From an uncultured Actinomycetes bacterium (GTDB lineage Bacteria > Actinomycetota > Actinomycetes > Nanopelagicales > Nanopelagicaceae), in contig CAIXTG010000145.1 of the NCBI GenBank assembly GCA_903922325.1, positions 1-15,902 of the forward strand: 15,902 nt of DNA, in the 5' to 3' direction. Below are positions 5,510 through 12,556 of the stretch, piece by piece. The position numbers and the translations under genes were made by a program. Position 1 is the first letter of the stretch; every line of letters begins with the position of its first letter. A model generated the notes under the pieces. That model did no database searches, was not told where the DNA came from, and saw only the letters and a program-made list of their open reading frames with translations.

Positions 5510-6754
5510 CTAGTACGCCATTATGTTAGTGCCGATTATACCCGAAATACTGCTCCCGATCAGGAACCCTTCGACTATAGGTTCGAGCGTGGTGACAACA
5601 ACCTTCATGGAATTTGGCGTAATATTCCATTCAAGTCCTTGCGCTTGTAGTGTCTTAACAATCGTTGAGCCATCTGGCTGAACATTCGTAATCTTTAAGT
5701 TAGAGAAGTAATCCAGTCCAAGCATTGTGGCAGTTGGTACTGCTGGATCGAGAAGGTCAACCGTCATCTGGTCAATTCGGATGGATGTCGAAGCTCTTGT
5801 CGCCACATAAATCTTGGCAATGTTTAGGGCATCTGCATCTGTCTGGGCTACTAGGTTGGACTCGTTTAGCTGGTGAGAGAAGTATCTGGCGATAGAATCT
5901 GCGTTCTCAGATACTTGCTGAGTGCCACCGACAATAGTCATTCCAGCGCTGTTGATGATCAGCTTGTCATCGAAGGCAAAGACTAGGTTTGTGTAAGGGA
6001 TGCCTGTAGTTTGATTAAACTCGATTGGAGTCTCACCGTATTTCTTGATGACATTTGTTCGGTTCAGGAAGTTGGCAGTGCCTTCTGAGTCAATATAGAA
6101 CGCGCCTTGTTCTGAAAACTCCGCATTTTTTAGGGCATCAAGGGAAGTGCGAGAAGTGCTAGGATCGGCTTGGCAGGTTGTGTTGCCAGTGTCGATTGTG
6201 CGCATAGAGTTTGGAAACGATACCTGATCAAGAATCTTGCCTATTCTTGTGCCAGTATCTTGCCCAGCCGTAGCACTTGCCACCGTTGTAACGGTTGCCT
6301 GCTGCATAAGTCTGAAAGCGTCTGCACAAGTAATATCTACATAACCGACATTCTCAGCCTGATCATAGGAATACTTATAGTCGGTTGTATAGCCAGAGAA
6401 TAGGAAATAACCTACCCCGCCTACTGTTGCTGACACGCGCAATTTACGAAGTGGAGTTAAGAAAGGATAATAAACCGAGTTTACATTTTGTGGGTTCCAA
6501 GAACCGTCAGGATCATAAACCCTAACTGTGCAAGTGCCAGCTTCATAAGTATCACGCATAATGTTGCGACCACGACGGATGCTTATTGATCGAACATTGG
6601 GAGTTAAATCGACTGTTGGTTCTGGCGTAGTTGTTGAAGCTAGAGTGCCTGTGCCTAAAACTCCATATTTGGCATCTCCAATAGTAAACGGATAACCAAA
6701 GGTTGCTCCGCTAGTAAAATCGAAGGAAACGGATATTTGGGCGGGTAAGGTCAT
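5510..6754 (-). CDS. Minor tail protein (tail-tip type)
   Basis: 414 residues. Features match large actinophage minor tail proteins: ISIRRGRN at about 57-64, a following EAGTCTVRVYDPDGSWNPQN block (about 71-90), an LFSGYTTD strand, SLDALKNAEFSEQGAFYID (about 205-223) and a C-terminal FLIGSSISGIIGTN ending. These proteins lie distal to the tape measure and form the tail tip or baseplate hub that meets the cell. Its ATG overlaps the tape-measure stop (ATGA). No peptidase or glycosidase motif is visible. The family name is certain only at the level of minor tail protein. Confidence 0.8.
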   Translation of the reverse strand: MTLPAQISVSFDFTSGATFGYPFTIGDAKYGVLGTGTLASTTTPEPTVDLTPNVRSISIRRGRNIMRDTYEAGTCTVRVYDPDGSWNPQNVNSVYYPFLTPLRKLRVSATVGGVGYFLFSGYTTDYKYSYDQAENVGYVDITCADAFRLMQQATVTTVASATAGQDTGTRIGKILDQVSFPNSMRTIDTGNTTCQADPSTSRTSLDALKNAEFSEQGAFYIDSEGTANFLNRTNVIKKYGETPIEFNQTTGIPYTNLVFAFDDKLIINSAGMTIVGGTQQVSENADSIARYFSHQLNESNLVAQTDADALNIAKIYVATRASTSIRIDQMTVDLLDPAVPTATMLGLDYFSNLKITNVQPDGSTIVKTLQAQGLEWNITPNSMKVVVTTLEPIVEGFLIGSSISGIIGTNIMAY

Positions 6755-8385
6755 GGTGTTGCAAATGATCCAGTTAGGCGCGCTATCTGGATTTGCTTAC
6801 CAGATAGATAACCATTCGTTTGGTACCTAGTAACAGCGTTAGCCATTTCTTGACCGTCTAGGGTTACGCTTACATTGATTTCGGGCGTAGCGTTAGGGCT
6901 ATCTATTCCTAAAGATTTTAGAACCGCTTCTGCGTCTGCAAGTGCGCGCTCCGAGTCAGCAAGAATTATATCTGCGTAAGCGGCGGGATCTGCTGCTATA
7001 AGTTCAGGTGGTATGTATTGACCCATAAAGGTAGAAGCGCGAATTGCCGCAGAGTTGTTTTGATCTACAATACGCTTGGAGATCGCATCGGCGTCTAAAA
7101 GTGTTTTAATCCAGCCAGAGAATGGGTTCTTTGCATCTGGAATACCTGAGTAATAAGCGACCAAAGCTTTAGTTAATCCTTGTGCCTCGGCTACTTTAGC
7201 AGCAAGTTTAGAAGCCTCTGTTGCATTTTCAGTAAGAATGGCTAATTGTAGTTTTAACTTATTGCGTTCTTCTTCAGTGATCTTACCTTGTAAGGCTGCA
7301 ATGATTTGAATCTGATCCATATCGAAAAGGTTGCTGGCTTTCTTTAAAGCAGCAGCTTTCTTTTCTTCGTCAGTTTTTTTCTTGGCTATCTTAGCAAGTT
7401 CTAGCGCTCGCTTCTTAGCATCGGCTTCCAGTTTAGCTAATGCTTCTGCCTTTTGTTTTGCAGTTAATATGTCAGCTTTGCGCTGAAGTTTTTCTTGCTC
7501 AAGTCTTTGAGCAGCGCCAGCATCGGTAAATACCTGTCCAGTCTGTTTCCAAACTTTTTTACCAATAAAGGAAATTACATCTATCAATTGTTTAAATACT
7601 GGCATATTTGCTAAATCGCGTAAACCAGTAGCAAAGCCTCTAATAAAGTCTGCAATGCCAGTAGCAATGCTTTCTATCTTTTGACCAAGTTCTATAATTG
7701 AAGCATCACCAGCTAGCGTTGCCAATGAATCAACAATGCCTTTACCGATCGCTTCTTTAGCATTATCGGCTGCTACTTTAAGAACATCCATCTTGCCAGC
7801 GTAAGTTTCTAAATAAGCTGCATTGCTGCCGCTAAACTGTTCGTTTAACTTAGCCTGAATTTCAGCAAAAGACATAGTGGCTAATTCGGTCTTGGTTAAA
7901 CCAAGGTTATATTTCAATAAACCGCGAGTATTGCCTACATAGGCTTTAGCTAAATCATCAGCTACGGTTACTAAATCAAAAGTTGAGCCTCGGCTTATAT
8001 CTATGGCATCGGTAAGTATCTTTTGAGAATTGGCTAATGATCCCGTAGTGGTTAATAATGCCTGAAAAGCTGGGCGAAGTTGGTCATCGAGTACGCCAGA
8101 AGTGGCTTCTAGGTCACTGATGAACTTGGCAATTTCAACATTTGCAAAGCCAATGCCAAGGTTATCTACAACTTTTACTAACTTAGCAGCAGCGGCTTCA
8201 TCGTCTGCAAATGCTTTGACGGATGCTTTGCCAAAAGCGGTAACTGCTGCAACTGAAAGACTAACACCAAGAGCTCTGCCAAGAGATTTAACCGATTTGG
8301 TCAGTTTATCTGTTGCGGTTTCAGCTTTTTTAAATGCTGGCGCGCCTACAAACTCAGAGGCAATTCTGATAACTACATTGCTCAT
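6751..8385 (-). CDS. Tail tape measure protein
   Basis: 544 residues, mostly helical, placed after the chaperone genes and before the minor tail proteins, the standard position. The N-terminal part reads like tape-measure openings (pairs of short amphipathic helices, a hydrophobic stretch at about 37-52). A hydrophobic section (about 238-280) could insert in the membrane. A Lys/Ala/Glu-rich coiled coil runs over about 291-405. At about 0.15 nm per residue the tail would be near 80 nm, short for a siphovirus. No lytic domain is seen. ATGA overlaps with both neighbours. Confidence 0.88.
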   Translation of the reverse strand: MSNVVIRIASEFVGAPAFKKAETATDKLTKSVKSLGRALGVSLSVAAVTAFGKASVKAFADDEAAAAKLVKVVDNLGIGFANVEIAKFISDLEATSGVLDDQLRPAFQALLTTTGSLANSQKILTDAIDISRGSTFDLVTVADDLAKAYVGNTRGLLKYNLGLTKTELATMSFAEIQAKLNEQFSGSNAAYLETYAGKMDVLKVAADNAKEAIGKGIVDSLATLAGDASIIELGQKIESIATGIADFIRGFATGLRDLANMPVFKQLIDVISFIGKKVWKQTGQVFTDAGAAQRLEQEKLQRKADILTAKQKAEALAKLEADAKKRALELAKIAKKKTDEEKKAAALKKASNLFDMDQIQIIAALQGKITEEERNKLKLQLAILTENATEASKLAAKVAEAQGLTKALVAYYSGIPDAKNPFSGWIKTLLDADAISKRIVDQNNSAAIRASTFMGQYIPPELIAADPAAYADIILADSERALADAEAVLKSLGIDSPNATPEINVSVTLDGQEMANAVTRYQTNGYLSGKQIQIARLTGSFATP

Positions 8386-8999
8386 GCGGCTCTTTTCAAA
8401 TCTACTATTTGACTGCGTTTATTAAACTTTTCGGTTGTCTGTTCGATAGCTTTAAAAACTTTAGCGTTGGCTCTACCTTGACTATTAGCCCATGCTCTAA
8501 AGATTAAGCGACCCATCATCTTGCTATCCTTCTTGCCAGAACCATAGAGATTACCGAGATTGGAAATAAATTGATTTCCAGCATAGCGATTAACTGATCG
8601 AGATACGCCTTTGCTTGCTCCACCCGCTCTTGGACCAACCCAGTCCTGTCCTTGACCGTTCTTGCGACCCGCTGTTTCATAAATCGCGCCGATCATGGAC
8701 TTATTTTGGATGCGAACTGTGTTTTTGAAGCCCTGACTATTAACTTTGCTCGGTGTTGTTTTATACATAATGCCGCGCTTAATTTCTGCTGCATCATATT
8801 TAGGAAATTTATGACCACCATCGGTAGCTCTTTCAGCCCATCCAGACATAGGGCTTTGAGCAGGCACAAAACTACGAGCTTCAGCAACCAAAGGTTTAAG
8901 GATAGTAGCAAATTCCTTTGTCAATTCTTTAGCCAAATCTGGAGCATATTTATTAAGAGCTTTACGAAGTGCGATGCCTCCTACTATTTCTGTTGGCAC
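8382..8999 (-). CDS. Tail-region protein, possibly HK97 gp10-like
   Basis: 205 residues, basic. It begins with helices (LRKALNKYAPDLAKELTKEFATI), then a central MIGAIYETAGRKNGQG (about 102-117), which resembles the Y-E-x-G block of HK97 gp10-like neck/tail proteins, and a C-terminal GRLIFRAWANSQGR. The start is GTG at 8999, with GAGGTG about 4-6 nt upstream. It overlaps the end of the frameshifted chaperone by 38 nt and the tape measure by ATGA. gp10-like proteins usually sit between connector and tail terminator; here it lies after the chaperones, so another tail-assembly role is possible. Confidence 0.6.
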   Translation of the reverse strand: MPTEIVGGIALRKALNKYAPDLAKELTKEFATILKPLVAEARSFVPAQSPMSGWAERATDGGHKFPKYDAAEIKRGIMYKTTPSKVNSQGFKNTVRIQNKSMIGAIYETAGRKNGQGQDWVGPRAGGASKGVSRSVNRYAGNQFISNLGNLYGSGKKDSKMMGRLIFRAWANSQGRANAKVFKAIEQTTEKFNKRSQIVDLKRAA

Positions 9000-9144
9000 G
9001 CTCCACCTCTTTCGATTCGTCTCTAAGTGCCATAAGTAGCACCTTAAACATTGTGTGATCTAGTTCAATTAAAGTCTGGGGCGAGAGTCCAGTTCGCAGC
9101 GATAATTTCGCTACGAGATAGTGAAAAGACTCTCGCGTTATGCC
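8962..9144 (-). CDS. Frameshift extension of the tail-assembly chaperone
   Basis: This reading frame has no good start of its own. It is reached from the chaperone frame by a predicted -1 shift at 9150-9144, adding 60 residues that begin GITRESFHYLVAKLSLRTGL, continue with SPQTLIELDHTMFKVLLMALRDESKEVERANR, and stop with TAA at 8964-8962. The full product, 9395 to 8962, would be 144 residues. The added part is the helical second half typical of the long chaperone form (the lambda gpG-T type). The long and short forms together guide tail-tube assembly on the tape measure. Confidence 0.8.
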   Translation of the reverse strand, partial: GITRESFHYLVAKLSLRTGLSPQTLIELDHTMFKVLLMALRDESKEVERANRNSRRHRTS

Positions 9145-9150
9145 AAAGGG
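9081..9150 (-). promoter_or_regulatory. -1 ribosomal frameshift signal (slippery site plus stem)
   Basis: Read on the minus strand, the heptamer C CCT TTG (9150-9144) fits X XXY YYZ in the chaperone frame and allows both tRNAs to slip to CCC TTT. After a 7-nt spacer, gcgagagtc (9136-9128) pairs perfectly with gactctcgc (9089-9081). The 38-nt loop holds a second small hairpin, agcga (9112-9108) with tcgct (9102-9098), suggesting a branched or pseudoknot-like structure. Heptamer, spacer and stem all have the classical geometry. Confidence 0.78.
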
Positions 9151-9395
9151 TCATCGTCTAGCACTTCCACGCCCTTAAGCGTTTCCATGAACGAATCTCC
9201 AAATGGCTTAGGCGCTTCACCTGCGCGACGGCTGCAACTCCAACATAGGTAGTAGATATAGGTCTGCATACCTTCTTCAACAATGGCTTTGTGAAAGCCC
9301 TTCTTGAAGTGTGTTTCGAACTCATATTCTACAGCTGGCGTTACCTGATACTCAGATACACGACCATCAACATAAGTTACTTTAAGTTTTGCCAT
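9138..9395 (-). CDS. Tail assembly chaperone, short form
   Basis: 85 residues, ending EVLDDDPLA at TAA 9140-9138. The first half looks like a beta-rich domain (KLKVTYVDGRVSEYQVTPAVEYEFE), followed by YIYYLCWSCSRRAGEAPKPF with a CxxC. Position between the major tail protein and the tape measure, plus the -1 continuation, identifies it as the short chaperone (gpG-like). AAGGGG sits 6 nt before the ATG, just after a run of TTAG repeats. The slippery site lies only three codons before its stop, so most ribosomes end here and a minority continue. Confidence 0.85.
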   Translation of the reverse strand: MAKLKVTYVDGRVSEYQVTPAVEYEFETHFKKGFHKAIVEEGMQTYIYYLCWSCSRRAGEAPKPFGDSFMETLKGVEVLDDDPLA

Positions 9396-9405
9396 TGTTT
9401 GCCCC

Positions 9406-9423
9406 TTAGTTAGTTAGTTAGTT
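9406..9423. repeat. TTAG tandem repeat between tail protein and chaperone
   Basis: Four and a half units of a 4-bp repeat (ttag) fill the gap between the major tail protein stop (9426-9424) and the chaperone ribosome site. On the minus strand it reads AACT repeats, which place TAA in all three frames, so no ribosome can read through in any frame. It also spaces the AAGGGG site. It may vary in unit number by slippage. Confidence 0.85.
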
Positions 9424-9858
9424 TTACCAAGTACCAGTAGTAGCAACTGCTGTTTTGCTATTGCAAGTATATGTCAGATCCAGCATAGCTTCATCAGCGA
9501 CGGCACCATTTATATCGGTAAGATTGTCGATCAAAATTGTGCCACTATAGAGCGGATTGGTTGCAGATACCGCTGCTGTTGAATCCTGAATAGCCTTGAA
9601 TGCAACTGTTGTGCCATAAGCAGCCTGAAGCGTAGCTCGAACTGAACCCGCTCCTGAAGCTGCGTTGTCGTTCAACAGTGAAATTGTCAAAGAATCGGCT
9701 GAGAGCCCAGTGACGAATTGGTGAGAGTCCGATCCCATCGCGGTGACTTCAATCTGATCCGCGTTGCGACTTAGCGTGAATGCGGTTACATGGTCGCTAA
9801 AATCGATTGGTGTTGCGCCGAGCTTGAACCCGACTTTATTGTTTAGAAAAATCGCCAT
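9424..9858 (-). CDS. Major tail (tube) protein
   Basis: 144 residues. The order FSDHVTAFTLSRNADQIEVTAMGSDSHQFVTGL (about 20-52), SLTISLLND, a central ATNPLYSGTILID (about 98-110), and a C-terminal strand DLTYTC is the pattern of siphovirus tail-tube proteins: beta sandwich subunits that stack in hexamer rings. GAGG sits 7 nt before the ATG, overlapping the end of the 34-residue gene upstream. Followed by the chaperones and tape measure as expected. It is likely among the most highly made proteins of the cluster. Confidence 0.88.
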   Translation of the reverse strand: MAIFLNNKVGFKLGATPIDFSDHVTAFTLSRNADQIEVTAMGSDSHQFVTGLSADSLTISLLNDNAASGAGSVRATLQAAYGTTVAFKAIQDSTAAVSATNPLYSGTILIDNLTDINGAVADEAMLDLTYTCNSKTAVATTGTW

Positions 9859-9860
9859 GA

Positions 9861-9965
9861 TTATTCCTCATCCTTCTTGGCTTGTTGTGTTGTTGGTTTT
9901 GGTGCTTCTACGATCTGACCTATCTTCTTTAGAAAAGCCAGTTCTTGGGGCGTTAGATCAGACAT
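9861..9965 (-). CDS. 34-residue small protein before the tail tube gene
   Basis: The peptide starts MSDLTPQELAFLKKIGQIVE and ends with a Pro/Gln/Lys-rich tail finishing KKDEE. One amphipathic helix (about 4-20) then a disordered tail. GGAG lies 5 nt before the ATG, which comes one base after the tail terminator's TAA, and its stop is two bases before the tail tube ATG. The packing and ribosome site support translation; its last codons carry the tail tube ribosome site, so one role may be translational coupling. No family recognised. Confidence 0.55.
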   Translation of the reverse strand: MSDLTPQELAFLKKIGQIVEAPKPTTQQAKKDEE

Positions 9966-9966
9966 A

Positions 9967-10359
9967 TTAACTCCAGTTACTTAGAATTGAGACTTGCATC
10001 GAACAGGTTAAAAGATCGCCCGTTGCAGATGTAAGAACGCTAGGCGCGCTTACAGTACCTACATTATAGACGATAGAGGAAGCTGCTAGAAGGTTAAACA
10101 CCGAAACCAGCATTTCCTCAATTCCATTAAGGTTGCCTTCGTTGTCTAGTAAAGGAACGAAGATATTGACATTGAAGTTAACCAAAGGAGCGATAGTGTT
10201 TTTGCCGTTATTGCTAGGCGTAACATAAGGGTCTGAAGGAGATATCACAACACTGTTGGCAATCGGGGTGCTCGGTGGGAAGGAAAATGTACTCCAAAGC
10301 GAGTTATTAACTAGCGCTGTTGCAAGCGTAGTGCGAAGGGTTGAAATCGCTGCTGTCAT
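9967..10359 (-). CDS. Putative tail terminator / completion protein
   Basis: 130 residues, alternating helix and strand. An N-terminal helix (ISTLRTTLATALVNN), a VVISPSDPYVTP segment, a VNFNVNIFVPLLDNEGNLNGIEEML section (about 59-83), and C-terminal strands ending MQVSILSNW. That alpha/beta layout (VNI.V....D.......E) resembles gpU-like and gp17-like tail-terminator proteins, which cap the tail tube and join it to the head. The position just before the tail tube gene fits. No exact motif, so the name rests mainly on context. Confidence 0.65.
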   Translation of the reverse strand: MTAAISTLRTTLATALVNNSLWSTFSFPPSTPIANSVVISPSDPYVTPSNNGKNTIAPLVNFNVNIFVPLLDNEGNLNGIEEMLVSVFNLLAASSIVYNVGTVSAPSVLTSATGDLLTCSMQVSILSNWS

Positions 10360-10361
10360 GG

Positions 10362-10934
10362 TTAGCCAACCATCGAGTTAGGCGAAAGATAAGGTGCAAG
10401 CAAGCCGCGAACTCTAGCGACCAAAGTGTTTGACATTGTGAACGGGCTTGGAGCGTATCCATCAACTGTCATACCCTGACCGCTTGGCGCTTGGCGAGCT
10501 TGCCAGATAGCAATACTTATCATTAGCGATGCTTCTTGAATTGCTGGAATCGTTGCGTAATCGATATAAGTCTCGGCTGCGGCTGTGCCATAAGGCGCGA
10601 CTGCGTGGCGCGGATTGTCAGCAATGTGTGTCGTAGTAACATCAAAGGAATACTTATCCACGGCAGTAATTGTTTTTGTGCCGTTGTATTTGGTTCCAGC
10701 GTTAGTGATTGTTACTGATTGTCCAATATAAAACACATCTTCGATGGGTGTGTCAAAATAAAGAGTTCCAACTGTTCCAGTATTACCGTGAGCAACAATA
10801 GGTTGTTCGTTTTTCCATAGAAAAGGGATCAACACATTGTCAGCGGCATCTGCAACGGATTGTAAAACTGCGTCGCTGTAAAGCGTCCCAATTCCTAAAG
10901 CTGAGCGCAATTCTGCAACTGTTGTATAAGACAT
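10362..10934 (-). CDS. Head-tail connector (gp6-like) with beta insertion
   Basis: 190 residues. The N-terminal helices (TVAELRSALGI...DAVLQSVADAADNVLIPFLW, 5-40) and C-terminal helices (IPAIQEASLMISIAIWQARQAP, 129-150) match gp6-like connector adaptors that sit under the portal. Between them (about 44-117) lies a beta segment with FYIGQSVTITNAGTKYNG TKTI and DKYSFDVT, like the small repeat domain often found in phage virion proteins. Typical gp6-like proteins near 100 residues lack this piece. AGGAG precedes the ATG by 5 nt. Upstream is the hairpin after the capsid gene. Confidence 0.75.
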   Translation of the reverse strand: MSYTTVAELRSALGIGTLYSDAVLQSVADAADNVLIPFLWKNEQPIVAHGNTGTVGTLYFDTPIEDVFYIGQSVTITNAGTKYNGTKTITAVDKYSFDVTTTHIADNPRHAVAPYGTAAAETYIDYATIPAIQEASLMISIAIWQARQAPSGQGMTVDGYAPSPFTMSNTLVARVRGLLAPYLSPNSMVG

Positions 10935-10953
10935 TTGATCTCCTTTCTAAAGA

Positions 10954-10984
10954 CTGGTGGGGTAGAAGGGCACTACCCCACCAG
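10954..10984 (-). terminator. 12-bp perfect hairpin after the capsid gene
   Basis: ctggtggggtag (10954-10965) and ctaccccaccag (10973-10984) pair perfectly around a 7-nt loop. The stem is GC-rich and lies 18 nt after the capsid stop (on the minus strand) and 19 nt before the connector start. The bases that follow on the transcript are TCTTTAG, not a real T-run, so it is either a leaky terminator lowering expression of later genes or a 3' end guard that raises capsid mRNA life. Confidence 0.7.
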
Positions 10985-11002
10985 CGACTTAGTTGTTACT
11001 TA

Positions 11003-12556
11003 TTATGCAGCGTTATTGAACTTGAATGCTCCACCAGCTGATGGAACCTTAGTAGCAATTGCGCCATAGCCGTAGTAACCAACTTCAACCTGACCTGTGC
11101 CGACTTTGTCTGCACGAAGTTGTAGGCGTGGTGACTCGTACCATGTGAATGACTCGCGGTTTACGACCACGATTGATCCATCTGCTACGCCAGTTAGTGA
11201 GTAATCGACATAGAGGTCTAAGCCAAGAAGTGATCCACGAAGTGATTGTGAAACATTACCAGCAGCGTTTTGTGGCTGTGCAGCAATGAATAGAGGACGG
11301 TTTGAAGAATCTACCATTCCCATGATGTTTGACCATTGTGTAGGTGAAACAATTACGCCTGTTGCAAAGCGAAGTGTGTTTGTGTAGATGCTGTCAGAAG
11401 CGCGAGCAATAAAGCCAGCCATTTCTGCGCCATCCCAAGGAAGTGTAATTGCTGTTCCGTCTGCTGTTGCGCCTGTTTGAATTGCTGTGCGTACTGCAAC
11501 ATTTGTTGCCTTAGCGTAAGCATCTGCCATCAATGACTGAAGTTCAGCAAAGAAAGCAGGTGAAGTACGGTCTAGAACTTCAACATCAAATAGTTGCATT
11601 CCAGCGTACTTAGCAACTGTTACATCTAGGTACTCAATTTCAACCTGAGTATCTGAGAACGCACCCTTTTCTGCTGCTGCTGCAACAGTTGGGACAGCCT
11701 TGACGCGTGGGATCTGGAACTTAAATCCTGCATCTGGCAAAGTTCCTGTTGAGATCGCATCGATTGATGGACGACCTGCTGTGGACTTGTTGTTGATGAT
11801 TTCTGTTAGTTGACGAGTTGGTACGAGACCAGCTACTTCAGTTGTTGTTGTATCTGATGCTGCCGCAAGGTATTGACGAGCTGACTCATCACCTAGTTGT
11901 GCGCGGATTGAGTTTTCTAGGAAAACTGCTGGGTTTGTATCGATGCGTGGCGCTGTGTATGCCATCGCCTTAATTGTAGGTGCAGCGGCTTCTACAGCCG
12001 CAGCCTCTACTGGTGTTGCTTCAACTGTAGGTGTGTTTTCCACTTCAGTCTCGCTTTCTGTAGGTAGGGTTGGTTCTACGGCTTCAGCTGGTGCTGCTTC
12101 CGCTGCGATCTCTAGAACTTCAGCAGACTTAAAGGCTGGTTCAGTCACTAGGGAAACTTCTTTTAACTTTGCAGCCGTTACGACTGTATGACCATTTTTT
12201 GATGGCTTTGATGAAATAATTTCTGCACCAATACTCAAACCTGAAACCAAATTTTCGCTTGCCATAATTAGCGCATCTGTACCAGCTTGGCTGCGAGATA
12301 ATTTAAATGTGGCGTAAATGCCATCTTCGCGCACCTCTGATGCGATCATTCGACCGACAGGCTTCTTCATATCGTGTTGCGATAGGAGTTTAATTTTTGA
12401 TGGATCTGCAATTTCAATAGATCCTGCTGCGAAAGCGTAAGCGCCTAAATTAGTATTGCCTACTTCGCCAGTTCCCATTGGAACAATCTTGCCTGAAATT
12501 TCGCGGCGTTCTTCGCTGCACTCGATTGATGTTGCTTCAATGTATAGAGTTTCCAT
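11003..12556 (-). CDS. Fused prohead protease and major capsid protein
   Basis: 517 residues in one frame. Residues 1-145 carry the HK97-type (S78) maturation protease blocks: KLLSQHDMKKPVGR with H61, NLVSGLSIG with S108, and LKEVSLVTEPA with E133/E139 near the last block. Residues about 150-195 form an Ala/Glu/Pro/Thr linker. From about 200 on the protein is an HK97-fold capsid protein: TTTTEVAGLVPTRQL, the FKFQIPRVKAVPT strand, MADAYAKATN spine helix, and the VVVNRESFTWYESPRLQLRADKVGTG ending. The protease probably cuts itself off after assembly, with the linker acting as the scaffold-like delta piece. It starts TAATG on the portal. Confidence 0.9.
   Translation of the reverse strand: METLYIEATSIECSEERREISGKIVPMGTGEVGNTNLGAYAFAAGSIEIADPSKIKLLSQHDMKKPVGRMIASEVREDGIYATFKLSRSQAGTDALIMASENLVSGLSIGAEIISSKPSKNGHTVVTAAKLKEVSLVTEPAFKSAEVLEIAAEAAPAEAVEPTLPTESETEVENTPTVEATPVEAAAVEAAAPTIKAMAYTAPRIDTNPAVFLENSIRAQLGDESARQYLAAASDTTTTEVAGLVPTRQLTEIINNKSTAGRPSIDAISTGTLPDAGFKFQIPRVKAVPTVAAAAEKGAFSDTQVEIEYLDVTVAKYAGMQLFDVEVLDRTSPAFFAELQSLMADAYAKATNVAVRTAIQTGATADGTAITLPWDGAEMAGFIARASDSIYTNTLRFATGVIVSPTQWSNIMGMVDSSNRPLFIAAQPQNAAGNVSQSLRGSLLGLDLYVDYSLTGVADGSIVVVNRESFTWYESPRLQLRADKVGTGQVEVGYYGYGAIATKVPSAGGAFKFNNAA

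Noticed and set aside
5535..5540. TATAAT on the minus strand 37 nt before the beta-rich tail gene start
   Set aside because: Only a poor -35 match (CTGATC at 17 nt), and it lies inside the minor tail gene; the hexamer occurs several times in the window, so this is probably chance.
8102..8425. Forward-strand open frame of 107 codons
   Set aside because: Antisense to the tape measure N-terminus, whose reading is well supported; composition is that of a shadow frame.
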